Assembly: GCA_033002965.1 (NCBI GenBank)
Contig: JAURVB010014878.1
Coordinates: 1-64,000 of the forward strand
Length of the DNA: 64,000 bases
Source: Piper betle
Lineage: Eukaryota > Streptophyta > Magnoliopsida > Piperales > Piperaceae
Reading direction: 5' to 3'
In this document: piece by piece, positions 12,953 through 25,735 of the stretch
Numbering within the stretch: the stretch's first letter is position 1
Layout of the letters: every line of letters begins with the position of its first letter
Made by a program: the position numbers and the translations under genes
Notes under the pieces: generated by a model
Databases searched by the model: none
What the model was told of the DNA's origin: nothing
What the model saw: the letters and a program-made list of their open reading frames with translations, nothing else

Positions 12953-15751
12953 TGTACAACCCTGATTTCGGTTCATCTAAGAATCAGATCAAAACTCTTA
13001 CAATCAAAGCAAGTCATACCTAAATCAATTAATTTAAAAGACTTGAACGATAAACAGACCGAAACAACCTTTTTGGCGTCGCGAGAATAAAAGACATTAT
13101 AAATTCTACATGAAAACACACCAAGCATAGATTAAAAAACGAAAGAAAACAATAGCGTGTTGAGCAAAAGTGTGTGTAACATCTATCTGTCTTTCTACCA
13201 AAGCTGTCCCGACATACAAGAACACAAGATCTATATATATAATTTGTAAAACATTAGGAACGAATGTCACTGGTCCGAAAAATAACTAATATAAACTGGC
13301 AAGTGGCAATTGATTTCCATGAGGAAAGAAAATTATATATATTCTCCATGAGAACACTCAAAGGACAACTACTAAGGAGTTATCAAGTTGCAGGCTTGAT
13401 AGCATCCCACATTGTACTGGTGCTATCTCATTCTCAGCAATAACTGGTCTCACTCTCAGGGATCACCATCAGTACTCTCTGATACTACAAGTCTAGACAT
13501 GCGTTATACATAATAGTACCAGTTACTCTATGCCTCTTCGGTGTGAGGAAGCTTAAGACATATAAATGTAAGAATCCCTCGCGAATGGAACAACCTTCTC
13601 ACTAATCAAGTGCTTGCTACAGCTTGTGTATACACCCGTTCACGGTATACGCGAAGTCAAATTTACCAACTCTTGGCTCACTGAAAAATTGATAAAAACT
13701 ATATATAGGGCTAGAAAGGGAATCATATAATACGCGAAGTCCAACATGAGGTGGAGTTAAGTTCAAAAACAATACGAAGGATCTCATCCTCGAGGGTCAT
13801 TAATTACGGAGTAAAATATATCTAGATGATCCAATAAAATAGTCACCTAGCACGTCCTACAATCTAGAAATTAAATCTACAATAGAGTGAAATAATAAAT
13901 CTGAGAAGAGTCCGAACGGACCTGTGGTCCAAACTCCAAGCATATCGGTACATTTACACCAAGCGCGAACTTTGAACCCTACATCGGAACCCACTGCTAA
14001 GCAAAAGATTGACAAATCAATATGATGTATGCTTATGATATGTGCTCACACAAGAATAATATCACTCAAACAATCAACAACACCAATGAATCAACAAATA
14101 AATAGTTGGCACGCAAGTCAAGACATGACAAGGAATAAACAAATAATAAATAAAACAAGTCAAATAGATAAAAGAACAATAAATAAAAATAGTAGATGCA
14201 CGAGTAAACATCAAGAAAAGTAATAAATAATAAATAACAATAATAATAAAATAATCCTAAATAAATAAATGACTAAACGCGAATAAATATCAACACATAC
14301 ACAAATAACTAAGTAAATAAACAAAAAATTCATAAATAAATAATTACTTAATCAAATGCATAATTAATTAAGTAAATAAATGAATATATAACTAACAACA
14401 ATCAATCTTGAATAATATTAATATAAATATCAAATATACAAATTTGTGACTAAACACAAATAAATAATAACATAAGTGGGTAAATAAATAATAAATAATC
14501 AATTAATTAAATTAAATCATATAAAAATGAACAAAATAATATCAACAAATAAATACATCATCAACAATTATAAATAATTATACACACATTTATAATAATC
14601 GACAAATATATAAATAACTAGAAATAAATAATAAATAACGAAAAACAATCATAACATTAAAAGATATCAAATAATGTGAACATGCATTGAAACTAGTATA
14701 AGGGGTCGATTTGGTGGAGTCAAGCTCCTGGCGAGCTATGCTGGACTCAGTTAGCTGGGCCAAGTAGCTAGACGCAAACATGCGCACATGCAGCAAACAA
14801 GTGATGGGGCAAGTGGATGCGGTCGTTGGCAGCGGACATGGTCTGGACTTGAGCTGGCCGGTGGCATGAACAGGCTAGAGTGGGTTAACGGGGCATGACA
14901 CTCGCCACCGGTGCCCGTTACCAGAAAAATGCAACGGTGGGTAACTAGGGGTTGGTGTTGGTCTCGATCGACGACCAAGCCGATGGGGAACATGGTGGTG
15001 GTGGCGACAGATTGAGTCCAGCCAGTGGTTGGCCAGAAAACAACTAGAAAGAAAGGGACAAAAATTGCCGCTAGGAAAGTGTGAGTCACTAGCAACAATA
15101 GCGGCCACAGTGGAGGTCAGGGCTGGTCTCAAATGGATGATCTTAGCGAGGGGAATCGATATGGGTGGTCAGCCTCACCGAAGGTGGCTCGCTGGCACCA
15201 AAAAATGGCGGTGCCGGTGGAAACTGATGATCAAAATGCTATTGGCGACGGCGATTGCGGCAATGCCATTGGTGGTGACGGGTATGGGTCGATGGCCAAC
15301 TGTGAGGTGCTTACGATGGTACCGGTTCAGAGGAGGGTCAAAGACTTGCTAGCGACAACCCAAGGTGGCGGCGGGGCTAGGGGTAGAAAACTTTGAAAAT
15401 GTGGGAAAAATCCAAGAAAATAGGAGAGGGCAATGCTAAGTCTAACGTGGACGACTCTAATCTTACCACATGACACAATCTGAACGCTCGAGAACTCGTG
15501 GGCCTAGTGAGTTCCACCTAGGGTATATACCTTAAAACCCTAGGCTAACACAATTAAGAACTCGTATACCTCATACTAAAGTATCACCTATATATCGAGT
15601 ATATCTAGCCCTTACAACATGCTCACACGCCCATCTGGGCTCTATACTTATAGTTTAAAAGCTAAATTGACTCGAGCTGACTCAAGACAGGCCCGAGCTA
15701 GGCAACATAGCAAATGGGCAAAACCCTAACCTGAACTGTAATTTTTTTACA
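12953..15751 (-). mobile_element. Old reverse-oriented solo LTR related to family A
   Basis: Read on the minus strand it starts near tgtaaaaaaatt...aggttagggttttg and ends near ccgaaatcagggttgtaca, parallel to TGTAAAACC...GGTGTTACA of the intact family. A middle block reads ttccattcgcgagggattct...cttcctcacaccgaag, matching ttcccgagggatcctg...gttcctcacacccggag in the LTRs at 48977 and 55396. The GC-rich block 14750-15370 takes the place of the GC-rich middle of family A, and the 2.8-kb length fits. Divergence is high and I see no clean target duplication. The AT-rich (aataaa)-like stretch 14030-14640 lies inside it. Confidence 0.5.
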
Positions 15752-16136
15752 TGCTCACTAGACAATCCTTTTTTAAAATAGGAAAAAATGTCTAACATAT
15801 ATAGTGACACACACACACACTCAGAGTTATTTCATACTTCAATAATGACTTTTGTCTCAAATAATATAGGGATTGAAACATAGATTTTACAATTTTTTAT
15901 ACAATGGTGTTTATTATCAAGTGTTACCGATATAAGAATATCAATAGCTTTCAAATATTGCTGCCTATTTCATTAATCATACCGTTGTGGTTTTTCAATA
16001 AAGACAAAATTGCTCCTATCATCCTACAGTCCTTGTATTTTCAACAATTGATAATAAATTATCTTATGTAGGAGTACCAACGACTACTAATATATACTAA
16101 TTATTCTCTTTTTATATTCTGATTTATATATGAAAT

Positions 16137-16188
<52 letters not shown>

Positions 16189-17071
16189 CCACAAGCTTAT
16201 GCTCTTTATGTTGTTTTTGCCACTACAAAAAAAAAAGACTTTTCCGGCTCAAAACATGACGGGGGAGAAAATTATAACTTTTTTCTATTTCCTCTCCAAG
16301 TGAAATTGGGCTATGAAAAAAAACTCTATATTTTTTTAATATTTGAAGATATTTAGTGAGCATTTTGTTAGTTTTTTAACTTCTTCCAAAAAAAGTGGAG
16401 AAAATTTTTCCCACCCTTAAATGGTATAGAAAAGTAAGATGGTAGAGAAAATTTTTCCCACTCTTGTAGAGAAAGATTGCGTAATTAATACATACTTACC
16501 TCGAGAGATCCCCAAATATAAAATAAAATCTTTAACTTTTCTTCGCAACCAAAACTGACGTGGAGAAGATGGGTCATTTGTTTAAAGCATGGGAAAGAAA
16601 TTAAATGTTTAATGTTTTTAAATAATGCAAAAGTGTAGTATAAATATGTTACATATAATTAAATAACTCATTAAGGGTTAAGATATGGAATAATATATGT
16701 GGACTCGTAGGTGTTACATAGTTGTTGGGTAGTTAAACGTAAGGTGGCTAGGCCCATAGTTTAGGGTCCATTAAGGGGCAATAAGTATTTTATAATTTTA
16801 TGATTATCCAAAACAAATGAAAATTTATCTAGGAATATTTTTTTATCTTAGTCTTCATTCATTTCAAATAGGTTGACAATCCCTCTAATGTACCAAATCT
16901 ATCCCTAAATTTACCACTAAATTCCCTGTTTCTATTAATTTTGTTAGATCATCTTAAGGGTTACCTAACATAGTATTAAATAAGGTTAGCGCTGTCAGAA
17001 ATAATTTAAAATATCGATGGAAGAAAAAATAGTCTATTTGATAGACAAAAAATATATGACAAAGTTCTCAT
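15752..17071. other. Intergenic, microsatellite and possible small DNA-element relic
   Basis: Contains a compound (AC)n(AT)n microsatellite at about 16138-16187. At 16219 a CACTACAAAAAA run is followed by a block with repeated gagaaaatttttcccac motifs (about 16390 and 16450); this could be a small transposon relic but I found no matching opposite end. No gene seen. Confidence 0.4.
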
Positions 17072-17490
17072 TCAGCAGCTGCATATAGGTATGTGAAAAC
17101 TAGCATGGTTCGCTGAGAAAGAAGAAGAGCAGTGGTGATGAATCATGATGAACAGGAAGGCATTTTCCATTTCTTGGCTTAATTGCCTCTCAATAATGGA
17201 GAGGATGTACTCCATGATAACTCCTTCACATGTAAAAGATAGCGGTGTTCCTCTCTCCTCCGAACTCTTCTTCACACATTCTGAATAGCTCCATCATAAT
17301 TGGGGTGATAAGGTACTTTAGTGGAACCACAAATCTTCACTTATCTGTGCTATATACAACAGAAGAGCCCTTCTTGCTGCCTTCTATTTTGCTGCAGTTA
17401 GTTAATATTTTGTGATGTGCCTTGAAATCTGCCGGCCATTGATATTCTTTTTCTTCCCAGGGCTGCTGCTTGTTTCCATTCTCTTGCCAT
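17072..17490 (-). pseudogene. SAUR auxin-responsive protein pseudogene
   Basis: SAURs are small intronless auxin-induced proteins that inhibit PP2C-D phosphatases and so favour cell expansion. On the minus strand the reading starts MAREWKQAAALGRKRISMAG (17490 down), continues in another frame with KIEGSKKGSSVVYSTDK, hits an in-frame TGA before RFVVPLKYL (position 17339 region), runs through PIMMELFRMCEEEFG, shifts frame again and ends EGVIMEYILSIIERQLSQEM. The usual N-terminal MIKT start seen in the copies at 48712 and 59844 is missing. Two frame breaks plus a stop make it a pseudogene. Confidence 0.85.
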
Positions 17491-18274
17491 TTGAAATGAT
17501 TAGGAGCTGAATCACTAGAAGTGTCCAAGGTGGGGAAATCATATGATGAATTGAATTTGGTTGAAAGAGACCAGAGACGTTGATTGAAGGTAGAGAGGAA
17601 TTGGTTTCACATATATAAACTAGCCAAGGTAGACAACTTGACAGATGTGGACACATGATGCTGGCATGCAGATAAACGAGGACCATTTTTTGTGATTGGT
17701 ATATATAATAACATGCAACGACCCTTACAAAAATGGGTGTTGCTAATTTTTAATGTGAGTAAATTTTTCTTGGTGATATATGCCATCACTAATATTGTCC
17801 TTCAAAATCTTGCCTTATAAAATTTATTTTCTCTTGCCGGTTGGTTGAATGATAAAAACATTTGAGAACTTCAAGATGGCCTGTTGTGATGGTGTTCGTG
17901 ATTAACATGATTGTGATTGGCAAAGAAAAGTGAATATATGTGGATACAAATAATGTATATAGGCATGGCCTACGCTATATTAGATTTCCATTATCATTGA
18001 CCTATCTCTAACCAATTTATATCATATTACACTACTGGTATTGAATTAACTTATATATGTTGGGAAGTGTTTCAAGGTGATTTGGAGGGAACAACAAAAC
18101 AAGTATTTATAGATTCTACTAAAGAAAATTTTATAATGTGCAGTATTTTTCATTAACTTCTTCACTTTGTGATGCTTACTACCTCCTCAAGTAATGTAAT
18201 TGTAAATTGTGAAGGAATGGCTATGGTAGTCATTGATGTGTGGTGGTTTTAGTTCTTCTTTAAAGTTATTGAAC
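17491..18274 (-). promoter_or_regulatory. Upstream region of SAUR pseudogene, cluster-conserved
   Basis: The reverse complement carries blocks also found upstream of the SAUR relics at 48712 and 59844: tcaatcaacgtctctgg, ctgtcaagttgtctacctt, and ttgagaacttcaagatggcc (here about 17860-17882; compare 59468-59490 in the other orientation). It is therefore the duplicated SAUR promoter region. The further part, 18060-18274, is the flank segment also seen at 3781-4140 and 31040-31120. Confidence 0.55.
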
Positions 18275-18279
18275 AAATG
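18275..18279. repeat. Target site duplication AAATG, left
   Basis: AAATG lies immediately before the LTR start TGTAAAATCC at 18280 and is repeated at 25026-25030, directly after the right LTR end TTACA. A 5-bp duplication fits an LTR retrotransposon integrase. Confidence 0.9.
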
Positions 18280-18664
18280 TGTAAAATCCAGGTTTTTTGC
18301 CCGATGGTTTTAATTTCAGTTCAGTCTGTGACCCGGATCGAGTTGCTTAATCGGTTATTTTGCCGTGTATTTATGTATGGTATCTAGGTATGTTTGAGTT
18401 GTCTGGCCTTAGCCTCCTTCAGCGCTCGGTATGCCTGTTTGGATGTGGCACACCCGGTTTTTTTTTGTTGTTCATGTTTGGTCCAATTTAATCATATATA
18501 GTTAGATGTTAGGACCATGTCCCTCTCGTGTCTTTTGTGTGTTTGATAGCCTTTCAGACCATCCTAACCCCTTTAAGGACCTGCAATGCAATTCCCGAGG
18601 TGTACCCGATCGCTTTAGGGTTAAACCCTAAGTTTTTGGGTTTGAAGATAACCCAACCCATACC
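18280..18664 (+). mobile_element. Element B, truncated 5' LTR
   Basis: Matches the first part of the 3' LTR (from 21125) over about 360-385 bp: shared blocks include ttaatcgg, ccgtgtatttatgtatggtatctaggtatg, ctcggtacgcctgtttggatg and agggttaaaccctaag. After acccaacccatacct the match stops and internal sequence begins. The remaining roughly 3.5 kb of the LTR and the primer binding site are missing, so one internal deletion probably removed both. Confidence 0.8.
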
Positions 18665-21124
18665 TATATGTTTTTGAGTGTATATGTTTACGTATGGTTA
18701 CGATGTGTTATGGTACACCCCATGAGCCGATCCACAGCCTTGCTGACAGGTATGTTTTACTTTCTGTTTGCATGATTTATGTGTTATTGTATGCACGTGT
18801 AGTACGAGGATGAGTATGAATGACATGGATGATATTTGACTAGTTACATGGAGAACAACCTAACTCAAATTAATGTCGCGTTATGAATATGGAAGAGTCT
18901 AGCTTTAGTCCTAATAATAGAAGATTTGAACGCACCTTGAGTGGTGCTAAAGGCAGACTAAGATATGATGGAAGGAGATAAGTTCTTGTTACACTATATA
19001 AGGAATGATAGAGTGAAAATCCCAAACCCCCATCATCTTGTCATTTTCTTCTCATCTCCTTCTCCTCTTTCTCCCTTTACCCCCTTCCAACATCCCTTTT
19101 TATTTCCTCTACCTTCTCGTGTAGTAATCTAAAAGAGAGAACTTACTTATGAATATTGTGATGATGACATTAGGTAGGAAGGGAAGATTGACGGGTTTGT
19201 GTTTGGCCTTGTCACCTTATACGATAATTGACAATAATAGAGTTACCCAATTAGGGAGAACTAAAACAACGAGTACAAAATAGGTGTAAAATTTTCAAAC
19301 TAGAGTATGCAGACAGATATGCAGCTATATGACTGAGACGGTAGGCCTATAGAAACCATGTGAGGCAGACTATAGACGTGTGGACCCCTCTCCTATATAA
19401 CACTGTTACAGTGACCCCTACGTGGAAATAGATCATAGAGCACCTAGAAATGGATGAAATGTGTACGACCCTTTAGAGAGTTTAGAGCCTAGATATATGC
19501 TGAGTAGCACAGCCACCAACTAAATAACAGCAACCGCCAACCGAGTTGCACAACCATAGTCCGAGTAGCTCAACCACTGACTGAGTAACCGAGTAGTACA
19601 ACCACCATCCAAGTAGGTGTACTACGGTAGGTTAGTAATAGGTTAGATAGTTGTCCAAGTGCACAACATGGTACAGTAGTTGCATATAGTTAGATGATAT
19701 GACACGAACTATAAATGACAAAGCTAGATGGTATAATAGTCGCATATAGCTAGATGATATGACAACTAACAATAGAGTAGAGTAAGGATAGTGTTCTATT
19801 GATAACTTGAGTATGATCGAGTAGGATGAGTAGGATTATTAGTCTTATGACATGTTAGTTGGATAGTGTGGAGTTTAGTGAATAGACAGATTGATGACGA
19901 CGATTAGAGCCAATGAGATCAGAGATCCAAAGCATTGGTATCGACTTATCAGCAACACTCGACATTAGAGATGCGGGTGTGTGGTATTATGTAGTTATAT
20001 GGTGTGCACCTCTGTATTGTCTATAGCTTACATATGACTACCTACAACCCTGTTTGTGAGTCTACCACAGTGGTAGTAGCTAAGTGAGTCAAGATCGAAC
20101 ATTGAAAATTGATATGGAATGACTCGTCATTAATCATGGACAAGAGGATGAGACACTTTTGCACCTCGCAATGGGTTCCCGTTGACCCGTGGTACAAAAG
20201 TAGTTCTTTGGGACAGGTGATCCCCATCCACTAGGGCTTGTGTACCTGGTACTCGATCGAGAAACACTTGCCTACTATTTACTAATTACCCTAGAACCCT
20301 AGGAGCTGTCCTTCGAAATGCCTGCGTTGTAGTTCTGGGGATGATGATCAAATCCACGGTAAGCGCAACAATGGTACTTCAGAGTGGACATTGCCTTGCC
20401 CTTCCTACATTTTATATATACCCCTTATCCTATCTTATACACCTCTCACTATGTGGCTATAGGTAGAGACATAGTGATCATATCTTTTAAACAGCCACCC
20501 GGGGTGGGCACCTTCTAGGACCCCTTAGCACATCTCACACATTTCACACTTGCCAAAGCCCAGTTTTCGAGGCTAGTCATGATACCGTGATTGGAGGGTG
20601 TCCGTTTGCACAACCGTATACGTCACGAGGTTAGCCTGACCTTTAGACTACCTCATGTATTGAGGTTTACGTGGTGGGTTCTAATAGATCACCTTTCCAT
20701 GTGCACACCTAGATCTACATTCATCCTCATGTGGAAGAGGCGAGTATGATTATGTACTCAAGTTACGTATGTAGACTCATGCGTGATATAAGCCTTTGTC
20801 AGCACTATGTTCACCTTCAACAAGTATATCCTATAGTAGTATGGTTGATAGCAGTATGACTTCATGGTGATGTGTTAAGTGGCATCACATCTCATTGGTG
20901 GTACAGTTCACTAGCAGTATGGTTGGTACCATTGGAATTGAAAGTGGAGAGGCTTGATAATAATGTCATCCATGGCAATGCATTCAAAGCAGAACATTAC
21001 AGTAACTCCTTGCGCCGTATGTGTGTGCGTAGCTGTCTATATGATTTGATCACAACCTATGTCTATAGAGTGTGTAACCCCTTACTTAAATTCTGAGGAC
21101 AGAATTTTCCTAAGTAGGGGAGGT
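18665..21124 (+). mobile_element. Element B, non-coding internal domain
   Basis: No gag, protease, reverse transcriptase, RNase H or integrase motif is visible in any frame. It is homologous to the internal domain of element A: the tgagtctaccacag...gtagtagc block (20056 against 53810) and the atcgagaaacacttgcctact block (20256 against 54009) align in order. A degenerate caaccgccaaccgagttgca minisatellite lies at about 19500-19620. The 3' end has the agtaggggagg polypurine tract at 21113-21123 next to the 3' LTR. Confidence 0.8.
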
Positions 21125-24100
21125 TGTAAAACCCGGTTCGTTCGTGACCCGAATTGAGTTGGTTAATCGGCTATTTTACCGCGTATTTATGTATGGTATC
21201 TAGGTATGTATGAGTTGCCCGGCCTTAGCCTCCTTCAGCGCTCGGTACGCCTGTTTGGATGTGGCACACCCAGTTTTTAGTTGTTGTTCATGTTTGGTCC
21301 AATTTAATCGTATATAGTTAGATGTTAGGACCGTGTCCCTCTCGTGTCTTTTGTGTGTTCGATAACTTTTCGGACCGTCCTAACCCCTTTTGGGACCTGC
21401 AGTGCAATTCTCGAGGTGGACCTGATCGCTTTAGGGTTAAACCCTAAGTTTTTGGGTTTGGAGATAACCCAACCCATACCTCTTTTAGCTAACCCAACCC
21501 ATACATCTATAAGTCTATGACATAACCCATACCCCTATAGGTATGACACCCATACTTCTATAGGTATGACACCCATACCTCTATGAGGTCACTAGACCAC
21601 CTATACCTCTATAGGTATGACACCCATACCTCTATGACATCACCAAGCCAACCCATTCCTCTTTAGGTATGGTACCCATACCTATGACATCACCAAACCA
21701 ACCACCCTTCTTCTATAAAATCCACCCATTCCCTCACCTTTCCACTCCTTCTCCCAACCTTCTTCTCCACTCTTTGAGCTCTCTCTATCCTTCCTTGGCC
21801 TTCCAAGATGTTCTTCTTTCAAGGGTTGAAGGACTTGGAGTGGGAAAACTCCAAGTGACCTCCCTTGAACCATTAAAGGTATGTTCTTTCCCAGTTTTGG
21901 TTGATGATTCTTATTTGGGTTGCTGTTTTGTACATAGATGTTGTTGTTTTCATTTTTATTATATTTTTACCATGTAGATATGCCTCTTAAAGAATTTTGA
22001 GAGGTAGTTTCATGTCATTATCATGGGTAGATAAATAGTTATGATTTTTGTATCATCTGTGTGTCCAGATCTGCACTAGTTGAGCATAAAATTCATAACT
22101 CATGTTTTAGATGTCAGATTTGTATGATCTTGGTCTTTTTGTTTTCACACGACATAGATCTACAAGTTATATGTTGAGCATGTTGACTGATTTGGCATGG
22201 AGGATCATGATAAGGTCCAAAATTGGATTAAAGGTGGCAGCTTTCAAGGTTTCCAGTGACCTGATCACCCATTTCCCCAATTTTTACACCTTGTTATGAT
22301 TTTAATTTCATAATATATCTTATGATCATATGTTAATAATGTTGTGATCTTAATATCATAAATTTACCATACTAAAATTACCTCAACTAAGGCCTGAACA
22401 AAATTAATGAAACATTGTGTGCATCTGCTGTGTTCTGTGTTGACTGCCTATGTTGTGTGTTTAGTTAAATGTTTGGCTAAAAATTAGATCACATAAAAAT
22501 CTATAAAAATTACCTAATAAACCAATAATTGTTTTATCTAACCTTGAAAATTTTAGAGCTAAAAAAATTCATTCTAATGGTTAATTGGATCGGAATTTTG
22601 GAGTACACATGAACTAAGTTCATAATCCTGTTTCTATTATTTGAATTGAAAAATCTGTGGAAAATATATTCATCTGTGGGAAAATTATATAATAAATTAC
22701 AGAGTTTACTAAGTATCCTAATATTGTCTATGTCAATTTTTGGAGCATTTGGGTATGTATTTAATTCAGTAGAATTTTCTAATTCTACCCTAGTTGGGTA
22801 AATTACAGAAATCACTAAATCAAAAATCAAGATTAGAAAGATTACCTAGGCCCAATTACAAGGAAATTAGACCTGAAATATTAATGGGCTAATCTTTCAA
22901 GTGTTATATAACTATTCCAATTGACCCAAGCCCATTTGGACTTCTCAGGCCCATGGGCCGAAATTTTGAAGTTTGATGTACAGTGACGGAGTACTGTTCA
23001 CAGCACATTAATCCGACCTTAATTAACCTCAATCAACATGATAATCCACATATTATCACTTGTTAATATTTATGACAGACCCTTAGGGTGTCTTGAACTA
23101 GGGGTTCAAATTTCAGATTAATCGGATACCATTTGGTCTGTCCGAAAAATCGTCCGATTAAGTCTGACGATAAAACCCTAAGTATGAAATCATGCACTAA
23201 GTAGAATTGTAACCCCAAACCTTAAATTAAACTACCTAATGAGGTTTAACCCATCACTAAGCAAAATAAGTAAGTTAATTAAGTTTTACATATTGTACAT
23301 GTGTGGAGGTTTTGCCTCATCTTGTGTGCCAGTGTAATCCGATTATGATTCGGATTCCATCTCCTGTTAGGTTACGCAGGTTGAGCTCATCGATTTAGGA
23401 TGCAGGGCTCCACTCATCCAGGTCCGTAGGACTCTCTTGCTTCACCCTTATGTTTGGCTCTTGAGTGTCATGTTTAATCGTGTTTTAAATGATAGGATGG
23501 TGTCAGTGGCACTTTTATTGGATCCCTCCGATACCGAGCCATTTAGTCGCATTTTATCGTATGTTTAATAAAACTACAAGGATGAGATCCCTTGTTGGTT
23601 TTCAAACTAAAGCTCCAGAAATGTATGATACAAGCCTCTTCCCTAAGCCTATTATATAAGTACGTGCATTTTTACGGATTTCACAAATAAGAGAGTGAGT
23701 GGTATGGAGATATGCAAATTGCACTAGTACCCCTTCTACCCTTAAGTGGTGCAATGTATATAGGATACTGTGAATGCAACGCGTTTCCAAAAATTGTAGC
23801 ACATTGGTTCCGAGCCACATGGGTACTGTGGTGGGTGATATATGGAAGATGTGAGGGCGTAAGTGATATATGTATGTTTATATGTTTGTAAGATGCTTCT
23901 TTGTAGGCAATTATGGTATGATATGTGGCCACATCGGCCTTCGCTTACCACCGTGTATGATTCTGGAAGTTTCTACAACTTTTTCATGGGTGTTTAGATA
24001 CCCATTTGCCAGTAATGTTATATTCCTAGTCTCTATAGGACTAGTAATCAATTCTTTGATTGCTGACATTTTTCTCTAATATATGTAGGTGTTTAGTCTT

Positions 24101-25025
24101 TTTGACCGGCATAGGTGGATGGATCAAACGGCTCATGGCAGGGGGATTTCGTCTTGTATTTGTGTTAATTATCGAATTGATGTAATATGAAATTGAGATG
24201 TAGTGTGTTATGAGAATAAGCCCTAAAGTTGTATAAACTTGTATGATTCGGGATAAGTCAATTGATTGTTGTTGTGCACGTGTGTTTTATATATCATTAT
24301 ATTATTATTGTGGTGCAAACACACTTTGGGGCACTCTAACTATCGTTTGCAAGGTATAAGCCTCAAAGTCCTGGAACACGATGAGGAGCTTACCAAGTAC
24401 GCGAAACATATTTGTTGTAGCTGTGTGAGTGTGTGATAAAGAAACATGGGTAGGAGGAGCATACGGTTCACACCGCTTGAAGACCCATGTGAAGTCCGGG
24501 TGTTAGGGTTTGATGCCTTGGCATCCGATGATGTTGTGTTTAATTATTTTATTTTCTTGCACATGTCGGGTATGTGGAACAGGTAACCACGACCCTTGTT
24601 CAAATTCTTTGCATTCATCCGCTTGTAAGAAATTAAGAAATGTAACGAATCACTTAAACTAAGTAGTAAGAAAAGGTTCATGTCACAACATGCAACCTCA
24701 AGACTGTAGCCGGGTGCGCCTCTTCTACAGTTGAGAGTGATCATTAGCATTATTAAAAGTCACCACTCATAGTCACAAGGGAGGTTTTGCCTCTATTGTG
24801 GCTAGGGGTGATCATATAGAATCCTTAAGTTTAAGAGTCTCTCTATGCTAGTATGAATCAACATGCATATGTGATGAAACCCTGATAAGGTTGCCCGTCT
24901 TAAACCTCCTCGAGGGTTGAGATCCGCTTCCTATAAAGTTTGTACGAGACTAGTCCAACGAATAGTTTTCCAAATTATAACATCGCACTTCGGTCCGCCC
25001 TTGGACCGAAAAATAGGGTGTTACA
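21125..25025 (+). mobile_element. Element B, complete 3' LTR (3.9 kb)
   Basis: Starts TGTAAAACCCGG directly after the polypurine tract and ends ATAGGGTGTTACA, followed by the AAATG target copy. At 3,901 bp it is very long for an LTR. It contains a cluster of acccatacctctata repeats at about 21470-21690, a tataaaatccacccatt box followed by a pyrimidine-rich leader near 21713-21790 that could be the promoter, and the cacttttattggatccctccgat block shared with families A and C. Open frames inside are not recognisable proteins. Confidence 0.85.
21470..21690 (+). repeat. Short tandem-like repeats in element B LTR
   Basis: The unit acccatacctctataggtatg and variants occur about eight times, some as small inverted pairs (tataggtatg against cataccctata). 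They sit just upstream of the tataaaatccaccc box. The 5' LTR lost this region. Confidence 0.7.
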
Positions 25026-25030
25026 AAATG
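25026..25030. repeat. Target site duplication AAATG, right
   Basis: Exact copy of 18275-18279. Joining both sides restores a SAUR-cluster flank: gaacaaatg|actcagtgattagtttggg resembles cagaatgtgactcacgaatagtttggg at 31120-31142. Confidence 0.9.
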
Positions 25031-25735
25031 ACTCAGTGATTAGTTTGGGTCCCGGCTAACTTTTGAAGTTATGTTTGCAATGAAGTAAATATACCCTAGA
25101 TTATAACATATTTGTAAAGAAAGGCTTCCTAATATCTCTTGTACATGGGAATAAAAATTAGTTGACGTGTAAGATCCTCCAAATAGGTAGTTTGCCTACT
25201 TGACGAAGGCACAACGAAGATGTCGGTGTTTTCTATTCATGGAAGCATAGCCATGTGAAAGGATTTAGGGTTGTCCCGTTTGTTTGCTGAGGAAAATGAT
25301 AGTTATTTCAATTATAAGATAAAATTCATGATAAGTTGCTTGAGTGGAAGAAGACTAGTTGCCAAACAAATGATGTGCCAATGTTCATGTAGGTTACTCC
25401 ATTTTTATTTTTCCTGCCGTATTTTTCTCTAACCTGTAACTTAAAATTTGTATTTTACATCCAATGTTTAGTTCACTGGATGCAAGGCATGCTCTTGAAA
25501 CATGGTGGACCTACAGATGCCCCAATCACGCCAAAAGGATCAGTTTCTCATGCTTCTCGCTTAGAGCACAAAGTCTCTAAAAATGTTACACATATGGCAT
25601 CACACTATAGTTATAATTTAGGTCCCAATTCCCATATAGTGCAATCTAACAGAACTTCTGGTACCAACAACAGGTTACTCCCTGCACACCCTACAAGGAG
25701 AAAATCTTAGCCATTATTTTTACATTCGACATTGA
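25031..25735 (+). repeat. SAUR-cluster intergenic segment, paralogous to parts of 31128-32880
   Basis: In order, blocks match the 31-33 kb region: tagtttgggtcccggctaac (31137), ttcatggaagcatagccatgtgaaag (32425-32458), and gccccaatcacgccaaaaggat...gagcacaaagtctctaaaa (32702-32765). The copy at 31-33 kb has about 1 kb extra in the middle that contains a SAUR relic, so this copy either lost or never had it. The open frame at 25480-25710 lies in the duplicated block and is broken in the other copy; I do not call it a gene. Confidence 0.65.

Noticed and set aside
14029..14640. AT-rich block with aataaa words as a possible matrix attachment region or origin
   Set aside because: It sits within an old reverse LTR and shows only simple-sequence drift; no specific motif set supports a functional call.
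16215..16470. CACTACAAAAAA start suggesting a CACTA transposon
   Set aside because: No matching inverted end or 3-bp target copy was found, and no transposase piece lies nearby.
19500..19620. Possible CRISPR-like repeat pattern, also at 52688-53083
   Set aside because: Units are contiguous without unique spacers and lie inside plant retroelements; this is a minisatellite.
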